Assembly: GCF_014649115.1 (NCBI RefSeq)
Contig: NZ_BMSK01000011.1
Span: 224,306 to 288,305, forward strand
DNA length: 64,000 bases
Origin: Streptomyces eurythermus
GTDB lineage: Bacteria; Actinomycetota; Actinomycetes; Streptomycetales; Streptomycetaceae
Direction of reading: 5' to 3'
In this document: positions 1-8,101 of the stretch, piece after piece
How positions within the stretch are numbered: position 1 is the first letter of the stretch
Layout: each line of letters opens with the position of its first letter
Notes under the pieces: generated by a model
The model's database searches: none
What the model saw: only the letters and a program-made list of their open reading frames with translations
Told to the model about the DNA's origin: nothing
Translations under genes and position numbers: made by a program

Positions 1-1014
1 GCCACCGTACAGATCGAGCCGGACCCCGAGCCCCCGGCCACCGGCCCCGCCTCACCGGCCCCCTCCGCCCCGGCACCGGACACCGGCACCCCCGGCACCC
101 CGCACTCCCCGGACGACCAGGCCGGCCAGAACGGCCAGGACGGCCAGGGGAGCCGGGACGACCAGGAGGGCCGGGCGCCGACGGTGACGGAACGGGCCCC
201 GCGGGGCGCCGCGACCCGCCGCCCGGACGCCCCGCCCTGCCGCTACGACGAGCGGCACCCGTCCACCTCGGCATCGCTCGACGCCTACGTCACCGGCTAC
301 ACCAACGTGCGCAAACTGGCCGGGGCCTCACTGATCCCCCTGTCCTGCGCGCTGATCGAGCAGGGCCCCACCGACATCGAGCTCTTCCCGGACTACTCCG
401 GGGGCTATCTCAGCCAGCACTCGCAGGGAACGCTCTGGTACCGGGGCAAGCCGCAGACCCCGCCGTTCCAGGCAACCTTCCTGACCTTCGGCTTCGTTCC
501 GACCAAGGCCACGATGGTGCTGGAGCAGACGGGGCCCATGACCATGGACGGCAAGGGCGAGACCTCGTTCGTCACCCTGTTCACCAAGATGGAGACACGG
601 GTACGGGTCCCGCTGGTCCTCAGGGTGACCGCCCTGGAGGTCAACGGAACCCCGCTGGACGTCGGTACCGGCTGCCGGACGCGAAGCCCGCTGCGCTCCG
701 AGGAGCCCGAGCCCGCGAAGTTCCCCGGTGACCACCTGGTGCTGACCGGCCGCAGCTCGCACCAGCCGCCCGCCCTGCCGGTCGGCTATCTGCTCAGCTC
801 CGGCGGTCCGTTGACCGGCGAGGTGACCATCCCCGCCTTCACCCACTGCGGCGGCAAGGGCGAGGACCTCGACCGCCTGCTCACCGCCTCGGTGTCCGGC
901 CCCGGCAACTACGTCAAGCAGATGCAGGGCCAGACGTGCGCGGTGCAGGTCTTCAACCCCGACCAGTGCACCAAGGATCTGCAACCCCTCGTCATCCCCG
1001 TCCCCGAGCGCTGA
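1..1014 (+). CDS. Secreted/surface protein with Pro-rich linker and Cys-containing beta-type C-terminal domain (5' end outside window)
   Basis: The reading frame is open from the first base, so the true start lies upstream. The first ~60 visible codons are a low-complexity Pro/Ala/Thr/Gly/Asp linker, as found between domains of exported actinobacterial proteins. The remaining ~270 residues look beta-rich, with paired cysteines and segments such as VPLVLRV, GTGCRTRSPL and FTHCGGKGEDLDRLL before SGPGNY. A similar arrangement recurs in the next gene and in the C-terminus of the lipase at 13236. No catalytic motif is visible and I do not recognise a function. The downstream secreted gene begins 59 bases after the stop, so the two are probably co-transcribed. 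An internal GTG at 184 would cut into the linker and is unlikely to be the start. Confidence 0.75.
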   Translation, partial: ATVQIEPDPEPPATGPASPAPSAPAPDTGTPGTPHSPDDQAGQNGQDGQGSRDDQEGRAPTVTERAPRGAATRRPDAPPCRYDERHPSTSASLDAYVTGYTNVRKLAGASLIPLSCALIEQGPTDIELFPDYSGGYLSQHSQGTLWYRGKPQTPPFQATFLTFGFVPTKATMVLEQTGPMTMDGKGETSFVTLFTKMETRVRVPLVLRVTALEVNGTPLDVGTGCRTRSPLRSEEPEPAKFPGDHLVLTGRSSHQPPALPVGYLLSSGGPLTGEVTIPAFTHCGGKGEDLDRLLTASVSGPGNYVKQMQGQTCAVQVFNPDQCTKDLQPLVIPVPER

Positions 1015-1073
1015 GCCCGAGCCGCCCCCGCCCGGCGCCGCCCCCGTTCCCCTCTCCCCGGAAGGCCACCACC

Positions 1074-2015
1074 ATGCCCCGGCTCTCCACCCGCACCCGG
1101 CTCTCCGCCGTCGCCGCCCTGACCGCGCTCGGCACCCTCGCCTCCATCGGCGGCGCGTCGGCCGCCGACCCCACACTGAACGGCCAGTGGGCCCCCTTCA
1201 CCCGCTGCCCCGTGGACGCCCCGGCGATGCTGGCCGCCGACGGTTCCGACAGGACCCCGCAGTGCGTGGTCTCCACCTCCGCCAGTGGCTCCATCAAGCT
1301 GGGCAAGACCACCGTGGTCACGGGCCGGACCAACCTCCAGTTCGGTGTCGTGCAGAACGCGGACGGCACCAGCACCGTCGTCGCCCCGCCCTCCGGCGCG
1401 CTGGTCGCCGACTCCGCCACCGTCCCGGGCGGTCTGCTCGGCCTGATGTGTCCGAGCGACATCCCGGTGATCAGCGGTATCTGCCAGACCCTCAGCGACG
1501 CCAAGCTGAACAAGATCACCGCCACGATGGAGTCCGTCGGCGCGCCGTACGCCTTCGACCAGACCGCGGGCGTCCTCAAGGACCTGCCGATCATCGCCCT
1601 GCCGGTCCGCGTCCACCTGCAGAACCCGCTCCTCGGCGACAACTGCTACATCGGGTCGGCGTCCGCCCCGATCGTGCTGCGGCCGAAGAACCTCGACTAC
1701 CCGGCGTTCGGGATGAGCTTCTTCAAGGGTGACGGCACGGCCGACGAGGCCGGCGAGATGAGCCGGATCGACCTCACCGGCGCCCCGCAGAACGACGGCG
1801 GCTTCGCGGTGCCGGGGGCCACCGGCTGCGGCCTGAACGTCGGCCTGATCAACGCCGCCGTCAACGCCAAGACCGGCCTGCCCTCCGCCGCCGGGAACAA
1901 CAGCCTCACCCTGAACAGCGCCCAGACCTTCCTGGCGGGCCTCACCGCGCCCGGGACCGTCGTGCCCGACGCCGGCAAGGTGCTCGCCCGCGACTGGCAC
2001 TCCGCCGTCCGGTGA
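1074..2015 (+). CDS. Secreted protein of unknown function
   Basis: This 313-aa protein begins at the ATG at 1074 because a clear signal peptide follows: a basic start MPRLSTRTR, a hydrophobic core and an AxA-type cleavage site near GGASAADP. An upstream in-frame start at 936 lies inside the preceding gene and is rejected. The mature part is rich in Gly, Ala and Thr, with several cysteines (RCPVDAP, PQCVVS, MCPSD, GICQT, DNCYIG, TGCGLN) that could form disulfides. LPVRVHL followed by DNCYIGS and then FAVPGATGCG resembles the Cys-containing pattern of the preceding gene. No enzyme motif is visible. A strong hairpin follows 130 bases downstream. Function unknown. Confidence 0.8.
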   Translation: MPRLSTRTRLSAVAALTALGTLASIGGASAADPTLNGQWAPFTRCPVDAPAMLAADGSDRTPQCVVSTSASGSIKLGKTTVVTGRTNLQFGVVQNADGTSTVVAPPSGALVADSATVPGGLLGLMCPSDIPVISGICQTLSDAKLNKITATMESVGAPYAFDQTAGVLKDLPIIALPVRVHLQNPLLGDNCYIGSASAPIVLRPKNLDYPAFGMSFFKGDGTADEAGEMSRIDLTGAPQNDGGFAVPGATGCGLNVGLINAAVNAKTGLPSAAGNNSLTLNSAQTFLAGLTAPGTVVPDAGKVLARDWHSAVR

Positions 2016-2146
2016 CGGCCCCGGCCCGGCCGTTTTCCGGCGGCGGGCCGCGGCAGGCACCGGCGTAATCCGCCTGAGCGGTGTACACCGGGCGGCTCAG
2101 TTGATTAAGTGTCAGCACCCAGACCGGTGTGACACCTGGTGGACCG

Positions 2147-2185
2147 GGCCGGGCGCCCTCCGCTCGAGGCGGACGGCGCCCGGCC
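2147..2185 (+). terminator. Strong GC hairpin, likely terminator of the secreted-protein unit
   Basis: GGCCGGGCGCC (2147-2157) pairs perfectly with GGCGCCCGGCC (2175-2185). An inner TCCGC/GCGGA stem and one C-C mismatch complete the arms, and a five-base loop is at 2164-2168. There is no U-tract, as is usual in Streptomyces. It lies between the secreted gene and the PucR-type gene. It could alternatively sit in the leader of the regulator mRNA as an attenuator. Confidence 0.6.
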
Positions 2186-2225
2186 GGCCGCCTCGCCGGA
2201 CACTTCTGAGCGCAAGAGGTGACTT

Positions 2226-3437
2226 ATGCCCTCGATCGCACGGTCCCCCGAAGTCGGCGAACCGCTCGGCCCCCTGCCCAAGCGGTTCGCGGCCGTGATA
2301 CGGCCCGAACTGCCGAGCCTGCTCAACGAGATACGAGCGGAGGTCACCCGCGCCTACCCGGTGTACGGCCGGCTGCTCAACGGGCCGAGCGGGGACGCGA
2401 TCCGCCAGGGCGTGGAACTGGCGCTGGTCACCTTCGTGGACCGGGTGGCCGACCCCGGCAGGCGCTCCGAGGCCCGCGACGAACTGCTGCGCAGGTTCGG
2501 CCGGGTGGAGGCGTACGAAGGCCGCGACCTGCACACCCTGCAAGGCGCCTACCGCCTCGGGGCGCGGATCACGCTGCGCCGCGCCAAGACGATCGGGCGG
2601 CAGCACAACCTCTCCCCCACCCTCGTGCTCTCCTTCGCCGACGCCCTCTTCGCCTACGTCGACGAACTGGAGGCGGTCACCCGCGAGGGGTACGCGGAGG
2701 TGCGGGAGCGGGCCGCGTCCGAGGTGTCCGCGTTACGAAGACGCCTGTTACACCTCATCCTGGCCGCGCCGCCGCTGCCCGGGACCACCGTCACCGAGCT
2801 GGCCGAGGCCGCCGGCTGGGAGCTGCCCCCGCGGTGCACCCTGGTCGCCCTGCGCCCCCCGGTGGCCGACCGCATCCAGGCCGCGCTCGACGAGGACGTC
2901 CTCGTCGACCTCGACATGCCCCAGCCCCATCTGCTCGTCCCCGGCAGCCTCACCCCGCAGCGCCTGGCGATGCTCCGCAAGGCCCTGTCCGGCACCCGTG
3001 GCGTGCTCGGGCTCACCGTCCCGCTCGGCCAGGCCGCCGACTCGGTGCGCTGGGCGCGCCGCGTCCTGCAACTGGTCGACGACGGAGTGGTCCCCGACGC
3101 CCCGCTGATCGCCTGCGAGGACCACCTCACCACCCTGTGGCTGCTGTCCGACCATGCCCTGGTCGACCATCTCGCGGCCCGCGAACTCGCCCCGCTCGAC
3201 GGGCTCCCGGCCAGCCGGCGCGGCCGGCTCATCGAGACCCTGCGGGTCCACATCTCCACCCGCGCGCCCGCGGAGCAGGTGGGCGAGATGCTGGGCGTCC
3301 ACGCCCAGACCGTCCGCTACCGCCTGCGCACCCTCGACTCCCACCTCGGCGACCGGCTCGCCGACCCCGAGCACCGCTTCGCCCTGGAGGTCGCTCTGCG
3401 CGCCCTGCACCTGCGGGGGCACGACGGCTCCCGGTGA
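2226..3437 (+). CDS. PucR/CdaR-type transcriptional regulator (two TTA codons)
   Basis: This is a 403-aa regulator of the PucR/CdaR class. The C-terminal ~60 residues hold the PucR helix-turn-helix (EQVGEMLGVHAQTVRYRL). The middle resembles the GGDEF-like linker of CdaR proteins, and the N-terminal ~160 residues resemble an RsbRD-type all-helical sensor domain. The ATG at 2226 follows AAGAGGTGA at good spacing. Two leucine codons are TTA (2733-2735 and 2748-2750), in a stretch reading SALRRRLLHL, so translation should depend on the bldA tRNA and thus on developmental stage. Its targets are not evident: both neighbours on the same strand look like separate transcription units. Inferred to be a DNA-binding regulator; its ligand is unknown. 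Confidence 0.85.
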   Translation: MPSIARSPEVGEPLGPLPKRFAAVIRPELPSLLNEIRAEVTRAYPVYGRLLNGPSGDAIRQGVELALVTFVDRVADPGRRSEARDELLRRFGRVEAYEGRDLHTLQGAYRLGARITLRRAKTIGRQHNLSPTLVLSFADALFAYVDELEAVTREGYAEVRERAASEVSALRRRLLHLILAAPPLPGTTVTELAEAAGWELPPRCTLVALRPPVADRIQAALDEDVLVDLDMPQPHLLVPGSLTPQRLAMLRKALSGTRGVLGLTVPLGQAADSVRWARRVLQLVDDGVVPDAPLIACEDHLTTLWLLSDHALVDHLAARELAPLDGLPASRRGRLIETLRVHISTRAPAEQVGEMLGVHAQTVRYRLRTLDSHLGDRLADPEHRFALEVALRALHLRGHDGSR

Positions 3438-3510
3438 GGCGGCGGCGTACGGGTGCGCGGGAACCGGCGGCCCGGCAGCCGGGGCACCCCCGCCGGCGGC
3501 CGGCAACGCC

Positions 3511-3640
3511 GTGCCTGCTCCGCCGGCCCCCTCACCCGACGACCGCTGACCGTGCACGCTCCGCCGACCCCCTCACCCGACGGCCACTGACCGCACCACC
3601 GGGCACGCACCACCGGACCTTCACCCGACGGCCGCTGACC
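3511..3640. repeat. Three imperfect tandem repeats of about 41-48 bp
   Basis: Unit 1 (3511-3551) and unit 2 (3552-3592) are each 41 bp and differ at only a few positions. Unit 3 (3593-3640) shares the second half, TCACCCGACGGCCGCTGACC, with a diverged 5' part. They lie in the spacer between the PucR-type gene and the metallophosphoesterase. No coding role is evident. Confidence 0.7.
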
Positions 3641-3715
3641 TGAGCACCGGTCCGGGTGGCCCGAGAGTGACCGGATACAGTGCGGCGAGACGGCAGCCCG
3701 GTCAGGAGGGGAAGC

Positions 3716-4936
3716 GTGACCGACACCAGCAGCACCCGGCCCGCCGAGGGTGAGGCGCGAGCGCCGCGGCGAAGCCCGCTGCACCGCCTGATGCGCCACC
3801 TCCCCCTGATCGCCCCCGTCCTGCTGTGGACCGTGCCCTGCTGGGTGCTCCTGTACACCGGCCAGCACTGGCCGCTGCCCGTCACCCTGGCCGGCACCGT
3901 CCTGCTCGCCGCCTGCCTCGTATGCATGCCGCTCGCGCTGGCGCGCGGTCACGGCCGGCGCCGGCAGGACCGGGCGGCGATCATCGGTGACACCCTGCTG
4001 GGCGCCGGCTGGGTGCTGTTCACCTGGTCCGTTCTGCTCGGCGTCCTGCTGCGGCTCGCACTGACCGTGGCCGGTTTCGGCGGGAGCCAGGACCGGGCCC
4101 GCGTCGTCACCTGGGCCGTCCTCGGCGTGACCGCCGTCCTGCTCGCCTGGGGGTACGCCGAGGCCCGCCGCGTACCCCGCGTGCGCCGGCTCGACGTGGA
4201 ACTCCCGCGCCTGGGCGCCGGGTTGGACGGGCTGCGGGTCGTCCTGATCACCGACACCCACTACGGCCCGCTCGACCGCGCCCGCTGGTCGGCGCGGGTG
4301 TGCGACAGGGTGAACACCCTGGAGGCCGACCTGGTCTGCCACACCGGCGACATCGCGGACGGCACGGCCGGACAGCGCCGCGCCCAGGCCGCCCCCCTCG
4401 GTACCGTGCGGGCCACCCGCGCCCGGGTCTACGTCACCGGCAACCACGAGTACTACAGCGAGGCGCAGGGCTGGGTCGACCTGATGGACGAGCTGGGCTG
4501 GGAGCCGCTGCGCAACCGTCATCTGCTGCTCGAACGCGGCGGCGACACCCTCGTGGTCGCCGGCGTGGACGACGTCACCGCCGAGTCCTCCGGCCTGGCG
4601 GGCCACCGCGCCCATCTCGCCGGAGCCCTGGACGGCGCCGACCCCGGCCTGCCCGTCCTGCTCCTGGCGCACCAGCCGAAGTTCGTCGACCGGGCGGCGG
4701 CCGCCGGCATCGACCTCCAGCTCTCCGGCCACACCCACGGCGGCCAGATCTGGCCCTTCCACCACCTGGTCCGACTCGATCAGCCCGCCCTCGCCGGCCT
4801 CAGCCGCCACGGCGCCCGCACGCTCCTCTACACCAGTCGCGGCACCGGCTTCTGGGGCCCGCCGTTCCGCGTGTTCGCCCCCAGCGAGATCACCCTGCTC
4901 GTGCTCCGTTCCTCCCACCCGTCGACCTCGTCGTAA
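3716..4936 (+). CDS. Membrane-anchored metallophosphoesterase (YkuE-like)
   Basis: This 406-aa protein is a calcineurin-like metallophosphoesterase. The first ~165 residues contain about four hydrophobic segments, so the catalytic domain is membrane tethered. Metal-binding motifs appear in the family order: ITDTHYG (D, H), HTGDIAD (GD), VTGNHEYY (GNHE), then LLLAHQPK and LSGHTHGGQIWPF. This is the layout of YkuE-type enzymes, for which small phosphomonoesters or lipid-linked phosphates have been proposed as substrates; the substrate here is unknown. The GTG at 3716 is chosen because AGGAGGGG precedes it closely; an upstream GTG at 3680 has no ribosome-binding site. It stands alone between a tandem repeat and the xylanase promoter. 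Confidence 0.88.
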   Translation: MTDTSSTRPAEGEARAPRRSPLHRLMRHLPLIAPVLLWTVPCWVLLYTGQHWPLPVTLAGTVLLAACLVCMPLALARGHGRRRQDRAAIIGDTLLGAGWVLFTWSVLLGVLLRLALTVAGFGGSQDRARVVTWAVLGVTAVLLAWGYAEARRVPRVRRLDVELPRLGAGLDGLRVVLITDTHYGPLDRARWSARVCDRVNTLEADLVCHTGDIADGTAGQRRAQAAPLGTVRATRARVYVTGNHEYYSEAQGWVDLMDELGWEPLRNRHLLLERGGDTLVVAGVDDVTAESSGLAGHRAHLAGALDGADPGLPVLLLAHQPKFVDRAAAAGIDLQLSGHTHGGQIWPFHHLVRLDQPALAGLSRHGARTLLYTSRGTGFWGPPFRVFAPSEITLLVLRSSHPSTSS

Positions 4937-4960
4937 CACGGGTGTCACACCACGGAATTA

Positions 4961-4971
4961 CGAAACTTTCG
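4961..4971. promoter_or_regulatory. Xylanase-type operator CGAAACTTTCG
   Basis: CGAAACTTTCG at 4961-4971 matches the short palindrome described upstream of Streptomyces xylanase genes as the site of xylanase repression. It lies about 230 bases before the xylanase ATG, in an unusually A/T-containing stretch. The match is seen directly; the regulatory role is inferred from the family. Confidence 0.75.
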
Positions 4972-5005
4972 AGCGAAAATCGGAATCTTTTCCTGCGGGG
5001 AGTAT

Positions 5006-5021
5006 TGACGGTGCACCGTCA
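5006..5021. promoter_or_regulatory. 16-bp perfect palindrome overlapping a putative -35 of the xylanase promoter
   Basis: TGACGGTGCACCGTCA at 5006-5021 is a perfect 16-bp palindrome. It overlaps TTGACG (5005-5010), a good -35 hexamer; 17 bases further on, GATCAT is a weak -10. A repressor bound here would block polymerase. The binding protein is unknown; a LacI-type sugar regulator is the simplest guess. Confidence 0.5.
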
Positions 5022-5202
5022 TGGCTCGATCATCCCTGTCTGAGAAAGCGACCGCAGTTCGACATTTCGAACCACATCGGCCCTGCGCAATCCATGCCGC
5101 ACGGCCGATCCACGCCCACGCGCGACGTCGGGATCGTCCCGTCCCTGGACGCGATCCCCCGCGCTTCAGTCCTTCCGTGATGTCCGTCTTGGAGGCACAG
5201 TC

Positions 5203-6636
5203 ATGGGCTCGTACGCCCTTCCCAGATCCGCTGTCCGCCGCAGGCTCCGCGGCCCGCTCATGGCGCTGCTCGTCGGCGCCCTCGGTTCGGTCGGCGCACT
5301 GGCCGCGCCGACGACCGCGAACGCCGCCGAGAGCACGCTCGGCGCCGCGGCCGCGCAGAGCGGCCGCTACTTCGGCACCGCCATCGCCTCGGGCCGGCTG
5401 GGCGACTCGACGTACACGTCGATCGCGAACCGTGAGTTCAACATGGTGACGGCCGAGAACGAGATGAAGATAGACGCCACCGAACCGCAGCGCGGCCAGT
5501 TCAACTTCACCTCCGGTGACCGCGTCTACAACTGGGCGGTGCAGAACGGCAAGAAGGTGCGCGGGCACACCCTGGCCTGGCACTCGCAGCAGCCCGGCTG
5601 GATGCAGAGCCTCAGCGGCAGCAGCCTGCGCCAGGCGATGATCGACCACATCAACGGCGTGATGGGCCACTACAAGGGCAAGATCGCCCAGTGGGACGTC
5701 GTCAACGAGGCCTTCTCCGACGACGGTTCGGGCGGCCGGCGGGACTCCAACCTCCAGCGCACCGGCAACGACTGGATCGAGGTCGCCTTCCGCACCGCGC
5801 GCGCCGCGGACCCGGCCGCCAAGCTCTGCTACAACGACTACAACATCGAGAACTGGTCCTGGGCCAAGACCCAGGGCGTGTACAACATGGTCCGGGACTT
5901 CAAGCAGCGGGGCGTGCCGATCGACTGCGTCGGCTTCCAGTCGCACTTCAACAGCGGCAGCCCCTACAACAGCAACTTCCGCACCACCCTGCAGAGTTTC
6001 GCCGCCCTCGGCGTCGACGTGGCCATCACCGAACTCGACATCCAGGGCGCCTCGTCCACGACCTACGCCAACGTGACCAACGACTGCCTGGCCGTCTCGC
6101 GCTGCCTCGGCATCACCGTCTGGGGTGTGCGCGACAGCGACTCCTGGCGGTCGAGTGACACGCCGCTGCTGTTCAACAACGACGGCAGCAAGAAGCCCGC
6201 CTACACGGCCGTCCTCAACGCCCTCAACGGCGGCTCCACCACGCCGCCCCCCACGGGCGGCGGGCAGATCAAGGGGGTGGGTTCCGGCCGCTGCCTGGAC
6301 GTGCCCGGCGCCGCCACCGCCGACGGCACCCAGCTCCAGCTGTGGGACTGCAACAACGCGACCAACCAGCAGTGGACGTCCACCGACTCCGGCGAGCTCA
6401 GGGTCTACGGCGACAAGTGCCTGGACGCCGCCGGCACCGGCAACGGCGCCAAGGTCCAGATCTACAGCTGCTGGGGCGGCGACAACCAGAAGTGGCGCCT
6501 GAACTCCGACGGTTCCATCGTCGGTGTCCAGTCCGGCCTCTGCCTCGACGCCGTCGGAGCCGGCACCGCCAACGGCACCCAGATCCAGCTCTACTCCTGC
6601 TCGGGCGGCAGCAACCAGCGCTGGACGCGGACCTGA
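5203..6636 (+). CDS. xlnA: Endo-1,4-beta-xylanase, GH10 with C-terminal ricin-type (CBM13) xylan-binding domain
   Basis: This secreted 477-aa enzyme hydrolyses internal beta-1,4 bonds of xylan outside the cell. It has a long twin-arginine-like signal peptide (VRRRLRGPLMALL...) ending near TTANAAES, a GH10 catalytic barrel at ~42-340, a Gly/Thr/Pro linker (GGSTTPPPTGGG), and a CBM13 trefoil with QxW-like repeats (NQQW, NQKW, NQRW) to the end. The acid/base Glu lies in WDVVNEAF and the nucleophile Glu in ITELDIQG. Length and layout match S. lividans XlnA. The ATG at 5203 follows GGAGG. Regulation is probably through the CGAAACTTTCG site and the palindrome upstream. The esterase gene begins 37 bases downstream, indicating a xylan-degrading operon. 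Confidence 0.95.
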   Translation: MGSYALPRSAVRRRLRGPLMALLVGALGSVGALAAPTTANAAESTLGAAAAQSGRYFGTAIASGRLGDSTYTSIANREFNMVTAENEMKIDATEPQRGQFNFTSGDRVYNWAVQNGKKVRGHTLAWHSQQPGWMQSLSGSSLRQAMIDHINGVMGHYKGKIAQWDVVNEAFSDDGSGGRRDSNLQRTGNDWIEVAFRTARAADPAAKLCYNDYNIENWSWAKTQGVYNMVRDFKQRGVPIDCVGFQSHFNSGSPYNSNFRTTLQSFAALGVDVAITELDIQGASSTTYANVTNDCLAVSRCLGITVWGVRDSDSWRSSDTPLLFNNDGSKKPAYTAVLNALNGGSTTPPPTGGGQIKGVGSGRCLDVPGAATADGTQLQLWDCNNATNQQWTSTDSGELRVYGDKCLDAAGTGNGAKVQIYSCWGGDNQKWRLNSDGSIVGVQSGLCLDAVGAGTANGTQIQLYSCSGGSNQRWTRT

Positions 6637-6673
6637 TGGGACCCTCCGCCGACGAGACGAAGGGGGTGAATCG

Positions 6674-8041
6674 ATGACGGCGCACGCTGCGGCCCCCGCG
6701 ATCCGGCATCGCTGGTGGTCCCGGATCGCGGCCGTGGTGGCGGCGACCCTCGCGATCGGCCTGCTCGCCGCCGTGCGGCCGGCGCCCGCCCAGGCGGCGA
6801 CGGTGGACACCAACGCCTGGTACGTCCTGGTCAACCGCAACAGCGGCAAGGCGCTGGACGTCTCCGGCGCGTCCACCGCCGACGGCGCGCGGGTCGCCCA
6901 GTGGACGCGCACCGACGGAGCCAACCAGCAGTGGCAGTTCGTGGACTCCGGCGGCGGCTTCTACCGCCTCAAGGCCAGGCACTCGGACAAGGTTCTCGAC
7001 GTGGCCGGCGCCTCGGCCGCGGACGGTGCCGCGGTCCAGCAGTGGACCGACCACAACGGGACCAACCAGCAGTTCCGCCTGGCCGACTCCGACGCCGGCC
7101 ACGTCCGGCTGATCAACCGGGGCAGCGGCAAGGCGGTGGAGGTGCAGGGCGGCTCCACCGCCGACGGCGGCAACGTCGTCCAGTACACCGACTGGGGCGG
7201 TGCCAACCAGCAATGGCAGCTGGTCAAGCTGTCGTCCGGCGGCGGAAGCGGAAGCGGTTGCGGCAGCGCCCCGGCTCTGACGAGCGGGACGCACACGATC
7301 CAGAGCGGCGGCAAGAGCCGCAGCTTCATCCTCCGGGTTCCCGACGGCTACGACAGCAACCACCCCTACCGGCTGATCTTCGCGTTCCACTGGCGGGGCG
7401 GGACCGCCGGCGACGTCGCCTCGGGCGGCACCAGCGGGAGCGCCTGGTCCTACTACGGCCAGCAGGAACAGTCGGGCAACAGCGCGATCCTGGTCGCCCC
7501 CCAGGGCCTCGGCAACGGCTGGGCCAATTCCGGCGGTGAGGACATCACCTTCGTCGACGACATGATCCGGCGCGTCGAGGGCGCCCTCTGCGTCAACCCG
7601 GCACAGCGTTTCGCCACGGGATTCAGCTGGGGCGGCGGTATGAGCTACGCCCTCGCGTGCAGCCGGGCGAACGTGTTCAGGGCCGTCGCGGTCATGTCCG
7701 GCGCCGAGATCAGCGGATGCAGCGGTGGCAGCCAGCCCATCGCCTACTTCGGGATCCACGGCATCGGCGACTCCGTCCTCGGCATCGCGCAGGGACGGTC
7801 CCTGCGCGACAGGTTCGTCGCCAACAACGGCTGTACCGCCCAGAGTCCGCGCGAGCCGGCGCCGGGCAGCCGCACGCACATCACCACCCTCTACTCGGGC
7901 TGCCGTGCCGGATACCCGGTCCAGTGGGCCGCGTTCGACGGGGACCACATCCCCGGTCCGGTCGACGGCTCCTCCGGCGAGAGCGGCGTCACCACCTGGA
8001 CCAAGACGGAGATCTGGAAGTTCTTCGCACAGTTCCAGTGA
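6674..8041 (+). CDS. Secreted ricin-B lectin (CBM13) plus alpha/beta-hydrolase esterase (feruloyl / acetyl-xylan esterase type)
   Basis: This secreted protein has 455 aa. Its signal peptide ends near APAQAATVD, then comes a CBM13 beta-trefoil with three NQQ[WF] repeats (~45-185), a Gly/Ser linker, and an alpha/beta-hydrolase of the CE1/LpqC (poly-hydroxybutyrate depolymerase-like) class (~195-455). The nucleophile Ser lies in GFSWGGGM, and the catalytic His is likely in FDGDHIPG. The enzyme probably removes feruloyl or acetyl groups from arabinoxylan, exposing backbone to the adjacent xylanase; the exact ester is not determinable. The ATG at 6674 follows AGGGGGTGA. The trefoil is N-terminal here and C-terminal in the xylanase. 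A perfect hairpin ends the operon. Confidence 0.88.
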   Translation: MTAHAAAPAIRHRWWSRIAAVVAATLAIGLLAAVRPAPAQAATVDTNAWYVLVNRNSGKALDVSGASTADGARVAQWTRTDGANQQWQFVDSGGGFYRLKARHSDKVLDVAGASAADGAAVQQWTDHNGTNQQFRLADSDAGHVRLINRGSGKAVEVQGGSTADGGNVVQYTDWGGANQQWQLVKLSSGGGSGSGCGSAPALTSGTHTIQSGGKSRSFILRVPDGYDSNHPYRLIFAFHWRGGTAGDVASGGTSGSAWSYYGQQEQSGNSAILVAPQGLGNGWANSGGEDITFVDDMIRRVEGALCVNPAQRFATGFSWGGGMSYALACSRANVFRAVAVMSGAEISGCSGGSQPIAYFGIHGIGDSVLGIAQGRSLRDRFVANNGCTAQSPREPAPGSRTHITTLYSGCRAGYPVQWAAFDGDHIPGPVDGSSGESGVTTWTKTEIWKFFAQFQ

Positions 8042-8055
8042 CCCACCCGCACCTT

Positions 8056-8088
8056 GGAGTGGAGCCGGGACGAACCTGGCTCCACTCC
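8056..8088. terminator. Bidirectional terminator hairpin between convergent genes
   Basis: GGAGTGGAGCC (8056-8066) and GGCTCCACTCC (8078-8088) form a perfect 11-bp stem around an 11-base loop. It lies between the esterase stop (8041) and the decarboxylase stop (8102), which converge, so it can end transcription from both sides. Confidence 0.8.
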
Positions 8089-8101
8089 GAGGTCGGCGCT
8101 G

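Noticed and set aside
4945..6924. A 659-aa open frame opposite the xylanase
   Set aside because: It is Arg/Gly/Val-rich with no domains and lies antisense to a gene with full GH10 and CBM13 motifs; a shadow of high GC content.
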